Shown: positions 7,386 through 15,961 of the stretch, one piece after another
Position numbering within the stretch: position 1 is the stretch's first letter
Layout of the letters: each line of letters opens with the position of its first letter
DNA from: JBKBKN01 sp046294625
GTDB lineage: Bacteria > Bacteroidota > Bacteroidia > M30B66
DNA length: 64,000 nucleotides
Reading direction: 5' to 3'
NCBI GenBank assembly: GCA_046294625.1
Contig: JBKBKN010000007.1
Span: 62,001 to 126,000 of the forward strand
The notes under the pieces: model-generated
The model's database searches: none
What the model saw: the letters and a program-made list of their open reading frames with translations, nothing else
Told to the model about the DNA's origin: nothing
Program-made: the position numbers and the translations under genes

Positions 7386-10300
7386 TTGAAGAAAGCTGTT
7401 CTGACTTATTTAATCCTGCTAATTACACTACCGGGCAATTCGCAATTCTTCAACGGCTCGCAAATGGATTTTGGGAAAAACCGCATTCAGCATCAGCAGT
7501 TCGACTGGTCGTTTTACCGCTATCCGAGATATGATACTTATTTTTATGTAGGTGGAAAAGACCTTGCGAATTTCACCGCCAAAGTCGCCAATCAATTCAT
7601 TAGCAAACTAGAAGACCGCTTCGACTATCAGCTCGAAAACCGAATTGCATTTTTGGTTTTCAATCGCTTGTCGGATTTGAAACAAAGCAATATCGGCATG
7701 GAGAGTGGCGGCAAGTTCAATCTTGGCGGAGTAACCAAACTTGTAGGCAGCAAAGTGCTCCTGCATTATGAAAACTCACTCGAAGCCTTTGAAATGGACA
7801 TAAGAAAAGGAATAGCGCGTGTAATGATAGATGAAATGCTTTACGGCGCTGACCTTGCTGACAAAATTCGCACCGGAATATTCATGAATACCCCTCCTTG
7901 GTTTATCGAAGGCTTAGTAGAATACATTGGCTCCAACTGGAATACGGACATTGACAACCACCTTCGTGATGCAATTGTGCAAGGGCGATTCCTGAAATTC
8001 AATCGAGTGAAAGCCGAAGAAATGACCCAGGCCGGCCACGCCATCTGGCATTACATTGCAAGCGTGTATGGTGAAAAGGTAATCCCGTCCATTATTGATA
8101 TCTATCGCATTACCCGAAGCCTCGACAATGCCTTTAGCATGATTCTGGGAATTGATGTGAATGAACTCACACAGGAATGGTTGAATTATTACGATAAGCG
8201 GTATTACTATCAAGACACACTCCATCAGCAAGCTGAAGGACGAATAGTTATTAAAAAAAATCGTCTCCCTATTCAGTTTACTCAGCCGCGCCTGAGTCCC
8301 GATGGTTCGCTATTGGCATTTGTACGCAATGACAAGGGAAAAGCTGTGGTGTTCCTTTATGATCTGAAAAGCCGAAAGAGAAAACGTTTGTTTAAAACCG
8401 GTTTCAAACTTCAAAACATTACCGATTACAGTTTTCCGCTCTTGGAGTGGCATCCGCAGGGAGAGATTCTGAGCATGATTGATGAACATAAAGGACGTAT
8501 CAGGCTGCATTTTTTCAACACGAGCAATGGCGATTATGATGTTAAGTTTATCAACAACCTCACTAAAGTGGTGGACTATTCCTATGCTCCCGATGGTAAA
8601 AAGCTTGTCTTCTCAGCCATGCATGGTGGACAGTCTGATATTTACGTTTTCAATAATATTGCCAATACCCTCGAACGCATTACCAACGACTTGTTTGACG
8701 ACCGATTCCCGGTGTTTTTTGACAATGGCAAAAAAATTATTTTCTCTTCCAATCGCGATTCAGATAGCCTAAAACCTGTGATTCCTTTTAAGTCGCCTGA
8801 TTTTAGCCGTGGGTTGGATTTGTTTATTTATGACTACGACAAAGAGTCTAAACTCCTGTTTCGCGTGAGCAATACCTATGGTGTAAATGAAAAAATGCCC
8901 AGAGATGCCGGTAACAAACGTTTTCATTACCTCTCCGATGCCAATGGCATATATAACATTTATCAGGCTTATGTAGATAGCGCTATTGCTTACATCGACA
9001 CCATTGAGCATTACCGCTACTTAACGCGTAGTCAACTACTTAGCAACAGGGGAAGAAATTTTTTAGAATACCATTTCAGTAATGATGGTAATCGTTTAGC
9101 TGATGTGAGCTTTGACCGTGGCCGTTACCATATCCGTCTTCAAGAGCAGTTTTCGGCTCAAAATCTTCCCGCTACCTTACCACAAACTTATTTTTCAAAA
9201 GAAAACAGGCTCACCGTTAAGCCCGAAAACAAAGAAAAAGAAAAAGCTACGGGCGACCCAACATCGCCTGTCAACAAAATAAGGCGCATCGTGGTTTTTG
9301 GCGAAGACAAGCAAAAAGAAGAGCGGGAGCGCATTGACATCAACAACTATCGCTTCGAAGGAGAACCTTCTCCGACCAAAGACACGTCTGCAAAAGCGCA
9401 AAAAGAAGTTAATCCTTCGAAACCATTACGCGCTGAAGATGATTTTAGGATTGGTAAACAGCGGATTTACGAAACTTCCTATTACTCCGACTATCTCGTA
9501 ACGCAACTCGACCGTAGTTTTATAAACTTCGGATATCAACCCTTTACCGGGACTGTAGGCTACCTTAACCCTTCGCTCAATGGAATGTTTAGGGTTGGTA
9601 TTGCCGACTTGTTTGAAGACCGAAAAATCGTTGGTGCCATCCGCTTAGCAGGAATTCTGTCAGGCAATGAATACTTATTGGGCTATCAGAATTTCAAAAA
9701 ACGACTCGATAAGTCTATCTTCTTTCACCGTCAAGGCTTTCAGGGACAAGGTTTGGGCGCACAAAGATTGATGGTGCACCACTTGGTGTATCAAATGGCA
9801 TATCCCATCAATGAAGTATTGCGGCTTGGCGTCTCTGCACTATATCGCAACGAACGATTCTTGTTTATCTCCAGCGATTTGCAAAACCTACAAAGGCCAT
9901 CGGTTAACAATCACTGGGGCATCATGCGTGGCGAAATGGTTTTTGACAATGCATTCGATATCGGAGTGAACCTAATGACTGGAACCCGATTTAAGCTATT
10001 TGCCGAATTTTATAAGCAAGTAAACAAACGCAATACGCATGTGAGCATTGTAGGCTTTGACTTTAGGCGTTATCAGGCTTTGCATCGAAACATTATTTAT
10101 GCCGGGCGTGTAGCAGGTTCCACTTCATTTGGGCCGCGCAAGCTCATGTACTATATGGGCGGGGTGGACAATTGGTTTAATCCCCGATTCGACAACAGCA
10201 CCGCCATAGATCTAGAGCAGAATTATATCTTTCAAACCATTGCCACCAACATGCGTGGTTTTTTGCAAAATGCCCGAAATGGAAATAGCTTTGCGGTGAT

Positions 10301-10643
10301 TAACAATGAAGTGCGAATTCCATTATTTCAATACCTTATCAAAAGACCTATCCGCTCCGATTTTCTGAAAAACTTTCAGATCGTGCCTTTCAACGACATT
10401 GGAACGGCATTCACCGGCAGATCTCCCTATAGCAGAGACAATACCTTCAATCAGCAGACCATCAGCAGTGGCCCTATCACCATCATTCTCGAAAATCAGC
10501 GCGAACCCATCATCTGGTCTTATGGGCTGGGCCTGAGAGCGCGTGTGCTTGGATATTTTGTCAGATTAGATTATGCTCGCGGCATAGAAGACGGATTGGT
10601 GCAACGAGCTGTTTGGCACTTTTCATTATCCTTAGATTTTTAA
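7386..10643 (+). CDS. secreted propeller protein with degenerate peptidase-like domain and outer-membrane barrel
   Basis: About 1085 residues. The best start is a TTG at 7386, giving MKKAVLTYLILLITLPGNSQ, a clean signal peptide; the frame is also open from a TTG at 7350. Residues about 120-270 resemble the MA-type (gluzincin-like) peptidase fold, with PPWFIEGLVEYIG matching the second glutamate region. Where HExxH is expected the sequence is RVMIDEMLYG, so zinc catalysis is unlikely. Residues about 300-590 are TolB/PD40-type beta-propeller repeats (RLSPDGSLLAFVRN, YAPDGKKLVFSAMHG, IIFSSNRDSD). A charged linker (about 600-700) precedes a C-terminal half rich in alternating aromatic strands, ending in aromatic LSLDF, typical of a BamA/D15-like outer-membrane barrel. 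Function unknown; probably an outer-membrane protein of the periplasmic or surface machinery. Confidence 0.75.
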   Translation: MKKAVLTYLILLITLPGNSQFFNGSQMDFGKNRIQHQQFDWSFYRYPRYDTYFYVGGKDLANFTAKVANQFISKLEDRFDYQLENRIAFLVFNRLSDLKQSNIGMESGGKFNLGGVTKLVGSKVLLHYENSLEAFEMDIRKGIARVMIDEMLYGADLADKIRTGIFMNTPPWFIEGLVEYIGSNWNTDIDNHLRDAIVQGRFLKFNRVKAEEMTQAGHAIWHYIASVYGEKVIPSIIDIYRITRSLDNAFSMILGIDVNELTQEWLNYYDKRYYYQDTLHQQAEGRIVIKKNRLPIQFTQPRLSPDGSLLAFVRNDKGKAVVFLYDLKSRKRKRLFKTGFKLQNITDYSFPLLEWHPQGEILSMIDEHKGRIRLHFFNTSNGDYDVKFINNLTKVVDYSYAPDGKKLVFSAMHGGQSDIYVFNNIANTLERITNDLFDDRFPVFFDNGKKIIFSSNRDSDSLKPVIPFKSPDFSRGLDLFIYDYDKESKLLFRVSNTYGVNEKMPRDAGNKRFHYLSDANGIYNIYQAYVDSAIAYIDTIEHYRYLTRSQLLSNRGRNFLEYHFSNDGNRLADVSFDRGRYHIRLQEQFSAQNLPATLPQTYFSKENRLTVKPENKEKEKATGDPTSPVNKIRRIVVFGEDKQKEERERIDINNYRFEGEPSPTKDTSAKAQKEVNPSKPLRAEDDFRIGKQRIYETSYYSDYLVTQLDRSFINFGYQPFTGTVGYLNPSLNGMFRVGIADLFEDRKIVGAIRLAGILSGNEYLLGYQNFKKRLDKSIFFHRQGFQGQGLGAQRLMVHHLVYQMAYPINEVLRLGVSALYRNERFLFISSDLQNLQRPSVNNHWGIMRGEMVFDNAFDIGVNLMTGTRFKLFAEFYKQVNKRNTHVSIVGFDFRRYQALHRNIIYAGRVAGSTSFGPRKLMYYMGGVDNWFNPRFDNSTAIDLEQNYIFQTIATNMRGFLQNARNGNSFAVINNEVRIPLFQYLIKRPIRSDFLKNFQIVPFNDIGTAFTGRSPYSRDNTFNQQTISSGPITIILENQREPIIWSYGLGLRARVLGYFVRLDYARGIEDGLVQRAVWHFSLSLDF

Positions 10644-10650
10644 CCAGCTT

Positions 10651-11031
10651 ATGCAGAAAAAAATGGATATACAAACATTACTCATTCTATTCCTTATCGG
10701 GATTTGTGCCGGCTTTGCCAGTGGTTTGGTTGGCGTTGGCGGCGGTATTATCATTGTGCCGGGATTGGTTTTTTTTCTGGGGCTCTCGCAGCATCAGGCA
10801 CAAGGAATCAGCATTGGCATGCTGATGATGCCGGTGGGCTTTCTGGCGGCTTACAATTATTACAAAACCGGCAATCTGAACATTGGCTATTCTGTGTTGA
10901 TCGGACTCACCTTTGTGGCAGGGGCTTTTTTTGGCTCCAAGGTAGCACTCAATTTCGACCAAAACCTTATGAAAAGAATCTTTGGGGTGTTTATCATGCT
11001 TATTGCTCTGAAAATGATTTTTGGGAAGTAG
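10651..11031 (+). CDS. short TauE/SafE-family membrane protein
   Basis: 126 residues with four predicted membrane segments. The first contains GFASGLVGVGGGIIIVPGL, the glycine-rich signature of the TauE/SafE (DUF81) family of sulfite, sulfonate or organic anion exporters. Full-length members have about eight helices and two such repeats. This half-size form would have to work as a dimer, as is common for short family members. It starts 7 bp after the propeller/barrel gene, so the two are probably cotranscribed. The transported substrate is unknown. Confidence 0.85.
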   Translation: MQKKMDIQTLLILFLIGICAGFASGLVGVGGGIIIVPGLVFFLGLSQHQAQGISIGMLMMPVGFLAAYNYYKTGNLNIGYSVLIGLTFVAGAFFGSKVALNFDQNLMKRIFGVFIMLIALKMIFGK

Positions 11032-11188
11032 ATTTATTGTCAGAGAGAATTGATGCTTGTTTTTACAAAGTATTTTTTTCGATAGCTAATTAGAAACATT
11101 GAGCGAAATAGTTTTAATTAGACTATTACACTCATTAATTGAGCTATTTTGTTTGCCAATCTTTTTCATAAACTACAAATTATTAACA

Positions 11189-11196
11189 TATATTTG
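11189..11196 (+). promoter_or_regulatory. -7 element TATATTTG before the lipoprotein operon
   Basis: Matches TAnnTTTG exactly and lies 42 bp upstream of the ATG at 11238 in an AT-rich gap. No TTG lies at the expected -33 distance, so only half of the promoter signal is present. Confidence 0.4.
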
Positions 11197-11237
11197 CTTT
11201 TATAATTTAGGTGGGTAGCTTTTTTGAATATAAATAT

Positions 11238-11609
11238 ATGAAAAATTTATTTATTATATTAATTATTGTGTTGTTATTCGGGTGAAGTAAAGAAGAAACA
11301 ATACAAGTCCTTCCTGACGAAATAATAGAGATTGATGGTACACAAAAAAGACCAAAGAAAGGAGGATTTATAGCATGTCAGATCAGAGACATTCAAGGAG
11401 ATGTCGTTTGTGCAGGTATTCGATGTGGAACACCTGTTGGAGATTGTGGGCCGCTTTCAGCTTGTAGATGTATCGAAAGCAGCTATCAATCAAATGATCT
11501 GCTATCAAACGGAATGACTTACGAAGAATTTTTATCTAATTGGGAAAATGAAGTTTCAAGACAAAAGTTAATTAATCAAGATGGATTCAGGGAAGTGGAT
11601 GTTTATTAA
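11238..11609 (+). pseudogene. small cysteine-rich lipoprotein gene with TGA in place of the lipobox cysteine
   Basis: The frame from the ATG at 11238 reads MKNLFIILIIVLLFG, then TGA (11283-11285), then SKEETIQVLP and on without interruption to a TAA at 11607-11609. This is a textbook lipoprotein signal peptide in which the lipid-modified cysteine codon (TGT/TGC) has become TGA by one base. The mature part is about 107 residues and has five cysteines within roughly 30 residues (ACQIRD, VVCAGIRCG, DCGPLSACRC). Either the gene is a fresh pseudogene, a base has been miscalled, or the stop is read through. TGA=Trp/Cys recoding genome-wide is excluded because neighbouring genes end with TGA. The end overlaps the next lipoprotein gene by 11 bp, which suggests it belonged to a functional operon. 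I do not recognise the family. Confidence 0.65.
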
Positions 11610-12654
11610 GAGTTGTGCAATTTTTTGTTGTATATTAATTGCAATAAGTTGCGAAAACCCTAAGAAAACAAGATTAAAAATAGCAGAGGTTTCTTCTGCT
11701 AAGATTGATTCACTGGATTTGCGCAGTTTCCCGAAATTCGGTAATGTACCAACATCAATCCAACCACATGGGAAAGAATATGTTTATTTCTACATGTTTG
11801 AAAACGGCACATTGTTTAAGTTTGACTTAAATACATTCAAGCTTAACGAGATAAATGTATTTTACAATCCATACACTGTAAATTTTGATGTACAGGACAG
11901 TTTAAAATTAATTACATTATTTACAGATGATTCTCTCTTTACTTTTGATTTTAGTGGGAATCTACTTATAAGTAAAGAAATTCCTTCAACAAATGATGGA
12001 TATTTATATTCTGCATCGACAGATTTCAAACCAAAATTAATTGATCGAGACAATTATTCGTTCTATTTCTTTCCGGATTACATCGATAGCTATAAAGATA
12101 AAAGATATTTTACATATCCATTAGAATGTCATTGGAATGTCTCTTCCAATAAAATCAAAATGATAAATGTTTATTATCCTCATAATTACAAGGTAAATTT
12201 CGTTGGCAGTAAATTCGTCCCCGAGAGAATCCGAGTTGGAGAAAAAGCATTTTGCACATTTGCTTACAATGACTCCATAATCATTTATGATTATATAAAC
12301 CAGAAGTCAAAATTGAATTTTTTTGGTACCAATCGGGAACTTGAATTTTTAGCCATCAATTTTGACTCACTTGGAATTTACAATGAATCAATTGCCGATA
12401 AATTATATTCAGGTAATCCAAACTATTTTGGCACTCAGTACTTATCAAACAAAAAAATATTCACCAGGCGCTTGTTATCCAAAAATCCCGATGAAAAAAA
12501 TATTATTAGAGAATGGAAGTTGATTTTCTACAATAACGAATTCAAATATTTAGGCGAAACAGAAAAGATTAATTTTGGACTTCTTTTGTTTGATACTAAA
12601 ACCAAAATTTACAGCGTTAAATTAAATCCTAATACGAATCACTTGATATGGTAA
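11599..12654 (+). CDS. lipoprotein, probable DUF4221-like beta-propeller
   Basis: About 351 residues starting at ATG 11599, chosen because it gives a lipoprotein signal MFIKSCAIFCCILIAISC ending in a lipobox cysteine; an in-frame ATG at 11581 would add six residues. The mature protein has regularly spaced beta-strand motifs such as GTLFKFDLNTFKLNEINV and DDSLFTFDFSGNLLISKEI, consistent with a beta-propeller. Length and layout fit DUF4221, a Bacteroidota lipoprotein family of unknown function, but this assignment is by eye. It overlaps the genes on either side (11 and 7 bp), so it is the middle gene of a three-lipoprotein operon. It is visibly AT-rich compared with the flanking housekeeping genes. 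Confidence 0.7.
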   Translation: MFIKSCAIFCCILIAISCENPKKTRLKIAEVSSAKIDSLDLRSFPKFGNVPTSIQPHGKEYVYFYMFENGTLFKFDLNTFKLNEINVFYNPYTVNFDVQDSLKLITLFTDDSLFTFDFSGNLLISKEIPSTNDGYLYSASTDFKPKLIDRDNYSFYFFPDYIDSYKDKRYFTYPLECHWNVSSNKIKMINVYYPHNYKVNFVGSKFVPERIRVGEKAFCTFAYNDSIIIYDYINQKSKLNFFGTNRELEFLAINFDSLGIYNESIADKLYSGNPNYFGTQYLSNKKIFTRRLLSKNPDEKNIIREWKLIFYNNEFKYLGETEKINFGLLLFDTKTKIYSVKLNPNTNHLIW

Positions 12655-13079
12655 GAGGTTTCTATCCCTTTTTAGTGATTATGTGTTTTATTGCTTGTGG
12701 TGAAAAATCAAATCCGTATAGGAACGAACTAGACGATTACAAACAAGCCAACTACAATAAAATCGTTTTAGATTTTCTAAAGTCCACGGGTATTGATATT
12801 GGTGAAAGAGATACTGTGATTATCTATGAACCTTCAAATTGCATCATGTGCACTAAACATGGAATAGAAGAAAAATTTAATGATTTAAATGTGTCACACA
12901 ATCAATTGATTGTTTTTTCTCAATCCGACTCAATATCTTTAAGTGAAGCATTAGTTTCACCACTTAAAATCTCTGTAAAAAGTGATGAAATATTTAAAAA
13001 CAACAATATCAAACACACTGTTGTCTATCGTTATTATCTTGATAAACATACAAAAAAATTAGTGGGACATCCATTGTAA
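12648..13079 (+). CDS. small lipoprotein with CxxC motif
   Basis: 143 residues. MVRGFYPFLVIMCFIAC is a lipoprotein signal with the lipobox cysteine at residue 17. In the mature part, VIIYEPSNCIMCTKHGIEEKF places a CxxC at the end of a beta-strand and before a helix, the layout of a thioredoxin-like redox site, although the domain is too short and divergent to be called confidently. It overlaps the preceding propeller lipoprotein by 7 bp and is the last gene of the operon. A redox role toward the cysteine-rich first product of the operon is possible but is inference only. Confidence 0.65.
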   Translation: MVRGFYPFLVIMCFIACGEKSNPYRNELDDYKQANYNKIVLDFLKSTGIDIGERDTVIIYEPSNCIMCTKHGIEEKFNDLNVSHNQLIVFSQSDSISLSEALVSPLKISVKSDEIFKNNNIKHTVVYRYYLDKHTKKLVGHPL

Positions 13080-13162
13080 TCTACTTTTTTGGAAGAGCAT
13101 TCAATAAATGATTCTATCTCAATTTTTCTGAAGCCCAATCTTATAAGCCGAAAGTATAAAAT

Positions 13163-14356
13163 CTATTTTTTAAAAGCAAAAGCTTGCCAAGCCATATGTC
13201 CCATACCTGTTTTCAAAGCTTGGGCATCGATATCAAAGAATGCATTATGTACACCTGTCTTGTTGCTTCCATCGGGCGATGCAGTACCCAAACGATAAAA
13301 ACAAACCGGGTAGTGCTGTGCAAACCAGGCAAAATCTTCAGCTGTCATGCGAATGTCTAAATCAAAAACCTGCTTTTCACCAAGATAGACTTGTGCTTGT
13401 TGTATGGCTTTTAGGGTACTTTCAGGATCATTTTCTAAGGCCGGATAACCTTTTTCAATGTTTACTTCTGCTTCTGTGCCAAAAGCTTTGCAAGTATGCT
13501 CTGCAATCTGGCGGATGAGCTCATGTGCGCGCATTCTCCATGCTTCGTCCATCGTTCTGAAGGTGCCTTCGAGCTTCACCTCATCAGGAATCACGTTGGT
13601 GGCTCCGTTGGCAATCACTTTTCCAAAACTCAGCACACTGGGCGTGTTGGGCTTGGCGTGTCTTGAAACAAGCTGCTGAAGGGCTATGATAAGTTGCGCC
13701 GCCGCTATCACAGGGTCTTGATTCATATTTGGCAGTGCGCCATGTCCACCTTTGCCTTTCACTGTAATGTATATCTCATCGGTTGATGCCATGTAGGGTC
13801 CGGGACGAAAGCCCAATTGTCCGGCCTGCAGCTCGGGAAAAACATGTTGCGCAAAAATCACATCCGGTTTGCGTTTTTCGAAAATACCGGCTTCCAACAT
13901 CAGCTTGGCTCCGCCGGGGAGCAGTTCTTCGCCCGGCTGAAAAATCCCCCATACGGTTCCTTCCAGTTCTTCTCTTAGGGTATGAATAATTTTAAGCGCC
14001 CCCATCAAACAGGCCGAATGCACATCATGTCCGCAGGCATGCATAACGCCTTCATACTGCGATGCATAAGCCACCTGATTCTTTTCTTGTATCGGCAGCG
14101 CATCCATATCTGCCCGAAGCACAACCAATTGTTTTTCGGGGTTTGTACCCTTGATTTCGGCTATGATGCCCGTACCTGCAATACCCGTGCGGTGCTTAAT
14201 GCCTTCTTTCGTTAAAAATATACTGATTTTTTGAGCTGTTTCAAACTCCTTAAACGATAATTCTGGATAAGCATGTAAATCTTCTCTAATCTTTTTGATT
14301 TCTTCGAAGTTTGCTTCCGCAAGAGATTTAATGCGTTCAAGAATAGTTGCAGCCAT
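13163..14356 (-). CDS. M20-family amidohydrolase (hippurate hydrolase/N-acyl amino acid amidohydrolase type)
   Basis: 397 residues, the normal length for M20D peptidase-like amidohydrolases. Visible features are HAYPELSFKEFETA near the N-terminus, the metal-site VLRADMDALPI and HACGHDVHSA (cysteine, aspartate and histidine ligands), FQPGEEL containing the catalytic glutamate, the QHVFPELQ segment, and the dimerisation-domain motif GKGGHGALPNMNQDP. The family hydrolyses N-acyl, N-carbamoyl or indole-acetyl amino acids in the cytoplasm; the exact substrate is not evident. There is no signal peptide. It is a single gene, convergent with the lipoprotein operon. Confidence 0.93.
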   Translation of the reverse strand: MAATILERIKSLAEANFEEIKKIREDLHAYPELSFKEFETAQKISIFLTKEGIKHRTGIAGTGIIAEIKGTNPEKQLVVLRADMDALPIQEKNQVAYASQYEGVMHACGHDVHSACLMGALKIIHTLREELEGTVWGIFQPGEELLPGGAKLMLEAGIFEKRKPDVIFAQHVFPELQAGQLGFRPGPYMASTDEIYITVKGKGGHGALPNMNQDPVIAAAQLIIALQQLVSRHAKPNTPSVLSFGKVIANGATNVIPDEVKLEGTFRTMDEAWRMRAHELIRQIAEHTCKAFGTEAEVNIEKGYPALENDPESTLKAIQQAQVYLGEKQVFDLDIRMTAEDFAWFAQHYPVCFYRLGTASPDGSNKTGVHNAFFDIDAQALKTGMGHMAWQAFAFKK

Positions 14357-14387
14357 GATAAATACCCTAAAATGCCTGCAAGTTAGG

Positions 14388-14395
14388 CAAAATTA
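14388..14395 (-). promoter_or_regulatory. -7 element of the amidohydrolase gene
   Basis: TAATTTTG on the minus strand matches TAnnTTTG, 31 bp before the ATG at 14356. No TTG at a good -33 distance. Confidence 0.4.
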
Positions 14396-14502
14396 AAATG
14401 TTTGGGGAGATTGTTGAATATCTTAAGACCATGTGTTTATCCATCATCGCTGTGAAAGTAACAAAACAGCGACTTGGAAATCAACTTTAACATATCATGC
14501 TT

Positions 14503-15873
14503 TTAATGCATGCTATTCAGCCCAAGAAGGGTTTCCATTTGGTTCAAGTCCATGCCATCAAAATTACCAGAACTCATCATCAGCAAAACCGTATTTGTAT
14601 AATCTTTTGCTTTCAAAGCATCAAGAATTGCATTACTGCTGTCGTACACCATTAGATTCTCTCCTCCGAAAGCTTGTGCAATGGCTTGTGCATCAATATT
14701 ATTCAGTTTTTTGTGTGCAACGGTATGCGGATTGAAATAAACCAAAGCCTCGTCTGCTTTTTCCATTGCACCGCGATACTCCTTAAGAAAATCTGCATTC
14801 AGACTGCTGAAGGTGTGCAACTCCATACATGCAATGAGTTTTCGCTCAGGAAATTGTTCTTTCACGGCTTCTATCGTGGCTTTGAGCTTTGAAGGGGAAT
14901 GTGCAAAGTCCTTAAAAATGGCATACTTTTCATTTAAGGCCACCCGCTCCAATCGCCGCGCTGCACCTTCGAAACTGCTGATAGCTTGGTAAAAGTCATT
15001 TTCACTGATGCCAGCCTTTAAACACACTTTCAAAGCCGCATTGAGATTCTGCAAATTATGCCGGCCAAATATTTTTAATGGGGTTTCTCCTTTTTTGTGC
15101 AACAAATATGTAAGTCCATTTACTATTTTATGTGAATGTGTTGAATATACTATCTTTTCAATATCTGATCTGTGATTTTCCGCAAGCCTTTTCACCTGCT
15201 CGTCTTCCAGATTATAAATTAGACTGCCGCCTTTTTCAATTTTATCGATGAAAATTCGGAACTGCTCCACATAATTTTCGAAAGTAGGAAACACATTGAT
15301 ATGGTCCCAGGCAATGCCACTCATCACCGCCACATGCGGCCGATAAATATGAAACTTAGGGATGCGCTGTAAGGGGCTGGACAGGTATTCATCCCCTTCG
15401 ATCACCATCATATCAGCTTCATCACGGAGACGTACCATCGTATCAAATCCTTTAAGCTGCGCACCCACCAAAAAGTCGGGCTGCAAACCACACTGGTGCA
15501 TCACGTGAAGAATCATGGCCGTTATGCTTGTTTTTCCGTGGCTTCCACCAATTACAATCCGCTTTTTATGTTTGGCATGCTCATAGATAAAATCAGGGTA
15601 AGAATAAACCGGAATGCCTGCTTGAATAGCCTCCTGCAGCTCAGGGTTATCTTCGCGTGCGTGCATACCGAGAATCACGGCATCAATGCCTATGTGAATC
15701 TTTTCGGGAAACCAGCCTTCTTTGTCCGGTAGCAGACCTTTTTGAAGCAAGCGTGTGCGCGATGGTTCGAAAATCTCATCGTCGGAGCCGCTCACCTGAT
15801 GCCCGTTTTCGTGTAAAGCAAGGGCAAGGTTGTGCATAGCGCTTCCGCCAATAGCTATTAAATGGATTCGCAT
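14503..15873 (-). CDS. mpl: UDP-N-acetylmuramate:L-alanyl-gamma-D-glutamyl-meso-diaminopimelate ligase (Mpl)
   Basis: 456 residues, a Mur-ligase family enzyme that reattaches recycled murein tripeptide to UDP-MurNAc. The N-terminal Rossmann domain begins HLIAIGGSAMHNLALALHENGH, where the Mpl/MurC subgroup has IGG.AM. The P-loop is IGGSHGKTSITAMI, and the central DMMVIEGDEYLSS carries the metal-binding glutamate. The later RLE and FAHSPSKLKATIEA resemble the Mur ligase C-terminal domain (FAHHPTA region). MurC is distinguished by context and subgroup motifs; no other cell-wall genes are adjacent, as expected for mpl. Cytoplasmic. A TAAGTTTG box lies 18 bp upstream. Confidence 0.9.
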   Translation of the reverse strand: MRIHLIAIGGSAMHNLALALHENGHQVSGSDDEIFEPSRTRLLQKGLLPDKEGWFPEKIHIGIDAVILGMHAREDNPELQEAIQAGIPVYSYPDFIYEHAKHKKRIVIGGSHGKTSITAMILHVMHQCGLQPDFLVGAQLKGFDTMVRLRDEADMMVIEGDEYLSSPLQRIPKFHIYRPHVAVMSGIAWDHINVFPTFENYVEQFRIFIDKIEKGGSLIYNLEDEQVKRLAENHRSDIEKIVYSTHSHKIVNGLTYLLHKKGETPLKIFGRHNLQNLNAALKVCLKAGISENDFYQAISSFEGAARRLERVALNEKYAIFKDFAHSPSKLKATIEAVKEQFPERKLIACMELHTFSSLNADFLKEYRGAMEKADEALVYFNPHTVAHKKLNNIDAQAIAQAFGGENLMVYDSSNAILDALKAKDYTNTVLLMMSSGNFDGMDLNQMETLLGLNSMH

Positions 15874-15890
15874 GGAATTTTGTTTTTATG

Positions 15891-15898
15891 CAAACTTA
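15891..15898 (-). promoter_or_regulatory. -7 element of mpl
   Basis: TAAGTTTG on the minus strand, 17 bp before the mpl ATG at 15873; exact TAnnTTTG match with no clear -33 TTG. Confidence 0.4.
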
Positions 15899-15961
15899 AG
15901 CTTAGCTGAGGTTGTTAATGATTTTCTTCATCCGAAATATCAAACACTCCGTGTTCATTAA

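Noticed and set aside
11283..11285. Genetic code with TGA as an amino acid
   Set aside because: Several intact genes (trmB, pseB, pseI, the Wzt-like ATPase) end in TGA overlapping the next start, so TGA is a stop here.
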